Shown: positions 7,849 through 12,746 of the stretch, piece after piece
How the letters are laid out: each line of letters starts with the position of its first letter
Position numbering within the stretch: the stretch's first letter is position 1
Assembly (NCBI GenBank): GCA_937927845.1
Contig: CALFXE010000165.1
Span: 1-12,746 of the forward strand
DNA length: 12,746 bases
DNA from: an uncultured Paludibacter sp.
GTDB taxonomy: Bacteria; Bacteroidota; Bacteroidia; Bacteroidales; Paludibacteraceae
Direction of reading: 5' to 3'
Program-made: the position numbers and the translations under genes
The notes under the pieces: generated by a model
What the model saw: the letters and a program-made list of their open reading frames with translations, nothing else
The model's database searches: none
Told to the model about the DNA's origin: nothing

Positions 7849-8325
7849 CTACACTGCTTCTTTCCACAGCAGTTCCACTTCATCCTCGTTAAGTGTAACA
7901 GCACCATATTTTTGACACTCAGATACAATCAGTTCGTTGACTGACGACCGAATAGGCGAGTATCGCACGGCAGGATATTCCTTCAGTACCATACTCAGAT
8001 ATTGTTTAAATTCCTGGGGGATTAACTTTCTGCGGGAAGCGTCAGCAACAACAGCTTTCAGACGTTCAATGAGATGTTCCACTTCTGTAAACTCATCGTC
8101 CGTTGTCTTTTCGAAGCCAACCAATTCTTGCTGGTCTGGTTCATCACCAGGATAAGACATGCCGTTGTTATCAGAAGATACTGTTCTGAGTTTCGGTTTG
8201 CGTTTCCCCGACAGCAGATCTTTGATTTCAGCAGAAAAATACCTTACACCCACGAACAGGTAGTAAATGGCTAATAGTATGGCAACTGCAATAATGTAGT
8301 CACTCCATGAAATGTTCTTTAACAT
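7849..8325 (-). CDS. Single-pass membrane protein at the head of the tra operon, unknown
   Basis: A 158-aa protein with one N-terminal membrane helix (about 9-30: YIIAVAILLAIYYLFVGV). A basic stretch follows (SGKRKPKL, about 39-46), placing the remainder in the cytoplasm by the positive-inside rule. Then comes a polar, acidic linker and a helical C-terminal domain (about 80-158) containing EYPAVRYSPIRSSVNELI. I do not know a family name. My recollection is that small proteins of this type often precede DUF4134 genes in Bacteroidota transfer regions, which the context here supports. It is the first gene of the minus-strand run and faces the lipoprotein gene across a 248-bp divergent spacer, so the operon promoter should lie just upstream. 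The function is probably tied to assembly of the transfer apparatus, inferred from position only. Confidence 0.78.
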   Translation of the reverse strand: MLKNISWSDYIIAVAILLAIYYLFVGVRYFSAEIKDLLSGKRKPKLRTVSSDNNGMSYPGDEPDQQELVGFEKTTDDEFTEVEHLIERLKAVVADASRRKLIPQEFKQYLSMVLKEYPAVRYSPIRSSVNELIVSECQKYGAVTLNEDEVELLWKEAV

Positions 8326-8573
8326 ACGCTTGTTTTTTTTCGTTTAACACTTTTCACCCCGACTCTTTAAGAACCAGTTGTTTCCATTGGTTTCGTTAGC
8401 AAAAAAACAAACACCGGGAAGGCATTTCAAGTCCAACTTTATCTTGTACTCTAAGTTGTACCCCTTGTACCCCTTGATAATCAGGCATACAGACTTCTGT
8501 AAACCGATTATTTTTTTTAAATTAGTATTCGGAAATTCTGAATGACTATTGTGAAAACTAAAAGAGAATCGTT
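8326..8573. promoter_or_regulatory. Divergent intergenic control region with TTGTAC repeats and a 14-bp palindrome
   Basis: This 248-bp spacer lies between the start of the tra run (minus) and the lipoprotein gene (plus), and should hold promoters for both. It contains three TTGTAC words at 8444-8449, 8456-8461 and 8465-8470. The last two belong to a tandem TTGTACCCC repeat that runs into a partial third copy at 8474. Downstream is a perfect palindrome, TACAGA-ct-TCTGTA (8488-8501). An A-rich run is at 8401-8410 and a T run at 8511-8518. I found no convincing TAnnTTTG -7 box on either strand; TAAAGTTG on the minus strand (about 8434-8441) has one mismatch. The repeats look like protein-binding sites, which is inference. 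Confidence 0.45.
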
Positions 8574-9095
8574 ATGAAAACTGTAAGTGTATTAGGAATT
8601 GCCATCTTTCTCCTGGCTTCCTGTAGTCAAACCAAGTTGGAAAAGGAAGAAGCTGCATCAGTTATACGTGCAGCCAAGAATTACCCGAAAGTGTACGAGT
8701 ATGAAATTAATATGACCGACCCCGCAAGTGCTAAAAAGCTGCTGGATGCAGGACTGGAGGGAGAAGGATGGGTAACAGTGGATAAAACCCAAAAACTAAA
8801 GGATGCCGGACAGCCTATTGTCCATTTTACGGAGAAGGCAAAGCCTTACCTTATTCGTATAGACGAGAAATACGATAATGTGCAGGTGGTAAAAGTTGCT
8901 GATATGGACTTAGGTGAAGTTACAGGCGTTCAATTGCAAGAGGATAACAAGAGTGCAACGGTGGAATATACTGTCGTTTATAAAAACGTAACACCTTTTG
9001 CTAAACTCATGAAGCGTGACCTTTCCCAAACAGAAACACAACGTGCCCGCCTCGATTATTTTGATACGGGCTGGAAATTGGATAGCCAGCGTTAA
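8574..9095 (+). CDS. Predicted lipoprotein, unknown function
   Basis: A 173-aa exported lipoprotein and the only plus-strand gene in the window. The N-terminus MKTVSVLGIAIFLLASC has a basic start, a hydrophobic core and a lipobox LASC, with the lipidated cysteine at residue 17. The mature protein begins CSQTKLEKEE, charged from the first few residues, as expected for a periplasmic or outer-membrane lipoprotein. The rest alternates helix-prone and beta-prone stretches. The C-terminal part (about 116-169) looks like a small beta-rich domain (ATVEYTVVYKN ... DYFDTGWKL). I do not recognise a family. It sits between the regulatory block and the tra operon and is transcribed away from the latter, so it is probably expressed independently. 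A surface or entry-exclusion role would suit its location but nothing in the sequence demonstrates it. Confidence 0.82.
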   Translation: MKTVSVLGIAIFLLASCSQTKLEKEEAASVIRAAKNYPKVYEYEINMTDPASAKKLLDAGLEGEGWVTVDKTQKLKDAGQPIVHFTEKAKPYLIRIDEKYDNVQVVKVADMDLGEVTGVQLQEDNKSATVEYTVVYKNVTPFAKLMKRDLSQTETQRARLDYFDTGWKLDSQR

Positions 9096-9099
9096 ATAT

Positions 9100-9131
9100 C
9101 CCGTTGCAGTGTGTTCTTTGAACAAGCCGGG
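9100..9131. terminator. Weak hairpin between convergent genes, possible bidirectional terminator
   Basis: The 41-bp gap between the convergent lipoprotein and RteC-like genes contains nested inverted repeats: CCCG (9100-9103) with CGGG (9128-9131), and TGTTC (9112-9116) with GAACA (9120-9124) around a TTT loop. There is no T-run after either arm, so if it terminates transcription it is not a classical intrinsic terminator. Confidence 0.25.
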
Positions 9132-9136
9132 TGCTA

Positions 9137-10330
9137 TCAATATTCATTAATCTTCTTAATCATTTGTTGCAAAGTTTCCGTTACTATTTCCTTATCCCTT
9201 GATTCTGCTGAATAGGATTTGCTTCTCATGCTGTCGTAAGAAATATTTTCCTGATAAGGTGTTGACAAAAATGGAACGATATTTTTAAATACACTATTCA
9301 GAGAGCGGGCCATTACGATTCTTAAATCATCTGCCGCCCTCAATATCAGCGCCATTTGGTCAACTGAGAGTATTGAAAGCAATTTCTCTTTTTCCTTGTC
9401 TTTTGGTGCTGACTTCTGTTCACCACCTTTCAGTGGAACAATTGCATAATGTATTTTCTTTTCGAGGTAAAATATTTCCTGAGAAAACCAATTGTCCACC
9501 TGCTTGTGCAGAACCGCATTTTGCGTTAGAAAAATCATTCCAGGCTTTTTATGAAGCTGTTTAAATGATTTCAAGTCAAACAGCAAACACTCCATTCTTT
9601 CAGAAGGTTGCTCCACGCTGTTGATGTGTGCTGCTATTCTTTGCGTAAGGTTATAGATGTACGTTTTGCTGTTAAAGTTCATACGGATCAATACCTCATC
9701 CAGTGTGGTGTAAAGCGTGGCATCATCATTATATTCCAAAAATTCCAGCTCCACACAAAGATCTTTCAGATAGAACATCTCCCTGAAAGTATGCTTGTGC
9801 TTATCTGAAGGCAGGTTTAGAAATGCTTCCACTTCCCGAATAATCAACTCCAGCACCGGAATTAATGAATGCTGTTCCCTATGTTTTTTTATTGTCCGTG
9901 GCAACCTTTTTAGCAACTCTTTTTTGAGCAGGTCGAAGTAGGTGGCAGGCACACGTTCATCAATGCCCAAATAGCTGGTAAAACGCCTTTCTATCAAAAA
10001 AAGCAATTCCTCGATACATGAAATAATATTATCCAGTATCGCCTGGGGCGCTGCATTTTCCGCAAACGGACCCTTGTTTTCCAGTGCCTGGTCAAGCAAG
10101 CTGACAAGGCTGGAATGATAGTTTTTTATGGCGCACTTTATCGCTGTTTCGTCATTCAGATTAAACACCGTGAATTTGATGGCGGACTGAACTTTGTCCT
10201 TTTCCTGAATTATCAAATTCTGTAATTTGTTGATGTCTTCCGGTGGTATTGAACCAACCTCCGATTTTAATGGATTCAGAGTGACGGAAATCAAAGTGTC
10301 CAGCCATTCAAGTACATAACCTTCACACAT
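9137..10330 (-). CDS. RteC-like regulatory protein (helical, C-terminal RteC-type domain)
   Basis: A 397-aa soluble, almost entirely helical protein. The N-terminal two thirds has no motif I recognise. The C-terminal part (about 315-397) reads LSVDQMALILRAADD, then SVFKNIVPFLSTPYQENISYD, then SMRSKSYSAESRDKEIV. This resembles the C-terminal winged-helix region of RteC, the CTnDOT protein that activates the excision operon ('STKRQENIS...SLRSKFY' pattern, from memory). RteC of CTnDOT is only about 217 aa, so this would be an enlarged relative or a parallel family. It follows the hybrid kinase on the same strand with a 121-bp gap that carries its own control elements, much as rteC follows rteA-rteB in CTnDOT. 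The ATG is well supported by an adjacent strong Shine-Dalgarno. I am sure it is a gene and moderately confident of the RteC link. Confidence 0.6.
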   Translation of the reverse strand: MCEGYVLEWLDTLISVTLNPLKSEVGSIPPEDINKLQNLIIQEKDKVQSAIKFTVFNLNDETAIKCAIKNYHSSLVSLLDQALENKGPFAENAAPQAILDNIISCIEELLFLIERRFTSYLGIDERVPATYFDLLKKELLKRLPRTIKKHREQHSLIPVLELIIREVEAFLNLPSDKHKHTFREMFYLKDLCVELEFLEYNDDATLYTTLDEVLIRMNFNSKTYIYNLTQRIAAHINSVEQPSERMECLLFDLKSFKQLHKKPGMIFLTQNAVLHKQVDNWFSQEIFYLEKKIHYAIVPLKGGEQKSAPKDKEKEKLLSILSVDQMALILRAADDLRIVMARSLNSVFKNIVPFLSTPYQENISYDSMRSKSYSAESRDKEIVTETLQQMIKKINEY

Positions 10331-10333
10331 AAG

Positions 10334-10340
10334 CCCTCCC
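10334..10340 (-). promoter_or_regulatory. Strong Shine-Dalgarno of the RteC-like gene
   Basis: The minus strand reads GGGAGGG three bases before the ATG at 10330. Bacteroidota genes usually lack strong Shine-Dalgarno sequences, and most neighbours here have weak ones. This one fixes the start and suggests efficient translation once the gene is transcribed. Confidence 0.65.
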
Positions 10341-10353
10341 TTTTATATGGCAA

Positions 10354-10374
10354 ACATTTGTCACCACAAATGTA
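10354..10374 (-). promoter_or_regulatory. Candidate promoter of the RteC-like gene: TACATTTG -7 box within a palindrome
   Basis: On the minus strand TACATTTG (10374-10367) is an exact match to the Bacteroidota -7 element TAnnTTTG, giving an expected transcription start near 10360 and a leader of about 30 nt. No TTG/TTTG -33 box is present at the usual distance, which suggests dependence on an activator. The box overlaps a perfect 8-bp inverted repeat, ACATTTGT (10354-10361) and ACAAATGT (10366-10373) with a 4-bp spacer, a possible operator. Confidence 0.5.
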
Positions 10375-10407
10375 GCCCCATACCACCCCTGAAACTATAC
10401 GTAATTC

Positions 10408-10433
10408 CTACTATTTCCCTACTCAAATAGTAG
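10408..10433. promoter_or_regulatory. Perfect 9-bp palindrome upstream of the RteC-like gene, candidate regulator site
   Basis: CTACTATTT (10408-10416) and AAATAGTAG (10425-10433) form a perfect inverted repeat with an 8-bp spacer. It lies in the 121-bp gap between the kinase stop and the RteC-like start. Its centre is about 60 bp upstream of the inferred transcription start, a common activator position for NarL/LuxR-type regulators. There is no T-run after it, so a terminator is less likely. I infer that the fused kinase-regulator encoded next door binds here. Confidence 0.5.
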
Positions 10434-10451
10434 TAAATCAATGCCTTGTAG

Positions 10452-12656
10452 CTATTTGTTCAGCTTATTGATGAGTTGAATCTTGTTCCTGACATCTGCT
10501 TTCTCAAACAGATTCTGGATATGTTTAGTGACCGTTTTTTCAGAGATAAACAGATCTTTGGCGATCATCTTATACGTTCTGCCTTTCACAATCAGGCGGG
10601 CTATTTCGGTTTCCCTTGTGGTAAAATGCAGCAGCTTGCAGTTTTCCTCAAACTTTGTCTGGCTGGAAGCGGAAACACCTTCTTGCCCCAGGTTTTTTAA
10701 GGTTTGAAGTTGGGCTATGGAGGAACTTAAGATAGCCTTTTGCTGTTTGTTGATACTATCCAAGATGGTTTCAATCTTTTGGCTCAATTCTTCAAAGGAA
10801 AAAGGTTTTGAAATAAAGTCTATTGCGCCCAACTTCAGACCCTTCAGTTTGTCAACCTGTGTGGATTTAGCCGTTAGGAAAATTAAAGGTATATGTGAAT
10901 ATCTTCCCTGTTCTGCCAGTTTCCTGGCGAAAGCAAAACCATCCATTTTGTCCATCATTACATCAGAAAGAATAAGGTCGGGAATGACCGTTATTTCGTG
11001 GAGCTTTTTCAAAGCCTCCGCACCATTTCTTGCGCAGAATACATTATACACCGTACTTAATTTCTGAAGCAGGAAATTAATCATTGTAATATTATCTTCA
11101 ATCAAAAGCAAAGTGCGCCTGCCCTCTTTAAATTCACTGTCGGCAATGGTATCATAACTGTATTCGTAACTGAGCTTACTGATTGCTGTACCTGATTTAG
11201 CAATTTCTTCATTGCTATCTAATGTATGTTGAGTGAGCGTGATTGTAACCGTTGTTCCCGGAACTACTTCCGGCTGGCTTTGAATAGCAATAGTTCCTCC
11301 AAGCCCATCCACAACTTTTTTCACAATAGGCAAGCCTAAGCCCATGCCCTGAAGCCCCGTATTTTTATGCCCGATCTGATAATAAGGCTCGAATATTTTC
11401 TTTTGCAATTCCGTGGGTATTCCATCGCCGGTATCCTTAACAGCAAATACGATTTTATCTTCCTGTTTCGTCAGCGATATAGTTATCTGACCGCCTTCGT
11501 TAGTAAACTTTATGGCGTTTTCAATAATGTTGTTTACAATACGGTTGATGGCATTGGGATCAGCTTTTATAAGCAGCTCATCCTCTATATCAACAAAGAA
11601 GGTAATCTGCTGCATGAAACAATAATGCTGGAACAAAGGGAGGCTGCTGCTGAGTATAGCACTGAAATCACAAATACGGTTGTGTTTATATGTGTCTATC
11701 CCTTTCGTAAACCGCTCAATGTCGAACAGGTTTATTACATCAGCAGTTAGTTTATCTACGCCACCTTTTATTACGTCCAATTCCTGACCAGAACCAAATT
11801 TGGATATGTATTCGTCGAGATAATTTTTAATCAACGTAAGCGGTGTTTTTGTTTCATGAACGAGGTTAATGAAGTTGTTGGTCTTCTGTTCATTGATCTT
11901 TTCCAATTCTTTGGTGCGTTTATTCACTTCATCCTGCAAATCAGCATTCCAACTTTTTAATCGTTGCTCCGATTCAAGCAGCTTTCCATGTTCTATCCGT
12001 AGCTGTGTTACATTCCTATGCACCTGTAAGCCGAACAATAACAGGAAGCCGATATTGGTAATAGATGCTTCCATTGCCTGTCCGAATTTAAAGTAATCAA
12101 TAATGGGTAAACCAATCCACGGTGTTAGGCTGAATAATAATACAATCATCTCCTGTTTTGCTTCAAGGCTACTGAAATCATTACTATACTTATAGCGAAT
12201 GGCTTTAACCAGAGAAACAATCACCCAAATTGCATAGAGTACCGGAATGACCAGAAGATTTTGTGCGGACCGAAGGTCGTCCGAAATCCAAAAAACAAAA
12301 ACAAAAAGGCAGTAAGGCAAAATGAGGAACAGATACACACCTTTATACGCGTGAAACCTAAGCTTTTTTAGATCAAAAGCTTTGAAAACGTAATAGGGGA
12401 AATAACAGGGTGTGATGAAACCGGTAGCATATGCAATTATTTCCTGTAAAAAAAAGCTGCCGGACAGTTTCGGATCAGGCAGTAAACTTCCGGTGATATT
12501 ATAGACCAGCAGCAGAAAACTCAGTATTCGATTGAGCATAGTGATTTTATCATCTAGTCTGGCTAAGCGAAATATCACCAGATAGAAGAAAATCACAAAT
12601 TCTATGCTCACGAAAAGAAATGTGACGATGTGCATTTGTGTTCCAAATACCAACAT
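10452..12656 (-). CDS. Multi-pass hybrid histidine kinase / receiver / LuxR-type DNA-binding regulator
   Basis: A 734-aa one-protein two-component system in the inner membrane. About seven hydrophobic segments occupy residues 10-212 and a coiled linker runs from about 215 to 258. The kinase has an H-box with His267 (NFINLVHETKTPL), an N-box ENAIKFT (Asn380), a G1 box DTGDGIP (408-414), an F-box FEPYYQ and a G2 box GMGLGLPIVK (437-446). The receiver spans about 514-635, with acidic residues E520/D521, phospho-acceptor Asp565 in LSDVMMDKMDG, Thr595 and Lys617. A LuxR/NarL-type helix-turn-helix follows (about 675-734, TTRETEIARLIVKGRTYKMIAKDLFISEKTVTKHI). All catalytic residues are present, so signal sensing through to DNA binding is on one membrane-anchored chain. 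The stop of the preceding gene is 6 bp upstream, implying co-transcription. The start could be M1 or M8 (12635). The signal is unknown. Confidence 0.92.
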   Translation of the reverse strand: MLVFGTQMHIVTFLFVSIEFVIFFYLVIFRLARLDDKITMLNRILSFLLLVYNITGSLLPDPKLSGSFFLQEIIAYATGFITPCYFPYYVFKAFDLKKLRFHAYKGVYLFLILPYCLFVFVFWISDDLRSAQNLLVIPVLYAIWVIVSLVKAIRYKYSNDFSSLEAKQEMIVLLFSLTPWIGLPIIDYFKFGQAMEASITNIGFLLLFGLQVHRNVTQLRIEHGKLLESEQRLKSWNADLQDEVNKRTKELEKINEQKTNNFINLVHETKTPLTLIKNYLDEYISKFGSGQELDVIKGGVDKLTADVINLFDIERFTKGIDTYKHNRICDFSAILSSSLPLFQHYCFMQQITFFVDIEDELLIKADPNAINRIVNNIIENAIKFTNEGGQITISLTKQEDKIVFAVKDTGDGIPTELQKKIFEPYYQIGHKNTGLQGMGLGLPIVKKVVDGLGGTIAIQSQPEVVPGTTVTITLTQHTLDSNEEIAKSGTAISKLSYEYSYDTIADSEFKEGRRTLLLIEDNITMINFLLQKLSTVYNVFCARNGAEALKKLHEITVIPDLILSDVMMDKMDGFAFARKLAEQGRYSHIPLIFLTAKSTQVDKLKGLKLGAIDFISKPFSFEELSQKIETILDSINKQQKAILSSSIAQLQTLKNLGQEGVSASSQTKFEENCKLLHFTTRETEIARLIVKGRTYKMIAKDLFISEKTVTKHIQNLFEKADVRNKIQLINKLNK

Positions 12657-12662
12657 TGCCAG

Positions 12663-12746
12663 TTATTTTACATCTCTTTTAAAAAAATACAAATGGTAAG
12701 TGAGATCGTGTTCATTATAAACTTCAAATCCAAATTTTTCATACCA
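12663..12746 (-). CDS. C-terminal fragment of a probable GNAT acetyltransferase
   Basis: The last 27 codons of a gene that enters from the right edge and ends at TAA 12665-12663. The peptide begins WYEKFGFEVYNEHDL and ends YFFKRDVK. The 'YEKFGFEV' motif is characteristic of the final helix and strand of GNAT N-acetyltransferases, where the tyrosine contacts acetyl-CoA chemistry and GF starts the last beta strand. The substrate cannot be told. It ends 6 bp before the kinase ATG, so the two genes are probably co-transcribed; it may be element cargo. The fragment is short, but the motif and the natural stop support it. Confidence 0.6.
   Translation of the reverse strand, partial: WYEKFGFEVYNEHDLTYHLYFFKRDVK

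Noticed and set aside
8456..8478. TTGTACCCC tandem repeat considered as a CRISPR or satellite array
   Set aside because: There are only two full 9-bp units with no spacers between them; a binding-site cluster is a better reading.
10408..10433. Palindrome considered as a terminator of the kinase gene
   Set aside because: The arms are AT-rich, the spacer is 8 bp, and no T-run follows on the minus strand.
10452..12656. Direct orthology of the regulator to RteB
   Set aside because: RteB is an NtrC-type sigma-54 activator with an AAA+ domain; this protein has no AAA+ motifs and ends in a LuxR-type helix-turn-helix, so only the role is comparable.

Overview
The window looks like part of an integrative and conjugative element (conjugative transposon) of a Bacteroidota bacterium. 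The evidence is the presence of TraE (DUF4134), TraF (DUF4133) and the start of TraG, the CTnDOT-type transfer proteins found in this phylum, together with a DUF1896 gene, a giant methylase-helicase, a membrane hybrid sensor kinase and a TAnnTTTG-type promoter box. Moderate GC and the look of the proteins suggest a Chitinophagaceae or Sphingobacteriaceae host rather than a gut Bacteroides, but that is an impression.

Almost everything lies on the minus strand, so the functional order runs from high to low coordinates. (1) 12746-9137 is a regulatory block: the tail of a probable GNAT acetyltransferase, a 734-aa multi-pass hybrid histidine kinase fused to a receiver and a LuxR-type DNA-binding domain, and a 397-aa protein whose C-terminus resembles RteC. 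Between the last two genes is a compact control region with a perfect 9-bp palindrome, a TACATTTG -7 box lying inside a second palindrome, and a strong Shine-Dalgarno. (2) 9095-8326 holds the only plus-strand gene, a 173-aa lipoprotein, and a 248-bp divergent spacer with repeated TTGTAC words. (3) 8325-1 is the transfer operon: a single-TM protein, a GC-rich structured spacer, TraE, DUF1896, the 1846-aa methylase-helicase, TraF, a 271-aa protein built from two copies of one domain, and the first 48 codons of TraG.

TraE, TraF and TraG correspond by position and architecture to the VirB2, VirB3 and VirB4 parts of a type IV secretion channel. In CTnDOT, RteA/RteB (sensor and regulator) activate rteC, and RteC starts excision and then transfer. 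Here one fused protein would replace RteA plus RteB, with a different DNA-binding domain, and the palindrome upstream of the RteC-like gene is a natural candidate for its site. The methylase-helicase with DUF1896, placed between traE and traF, most likely acts on or protects the transferred DNA.

The most unusual points are the fused kinase/RteC-like module with its control region, the 89-bp structured spacer before traE, the duplicated-domain protein between TraF and TraG, and the 6-kb separation of traE from traF. No tRNA, rRNA, CRISPR array, insertion sequence or integrase is visible.
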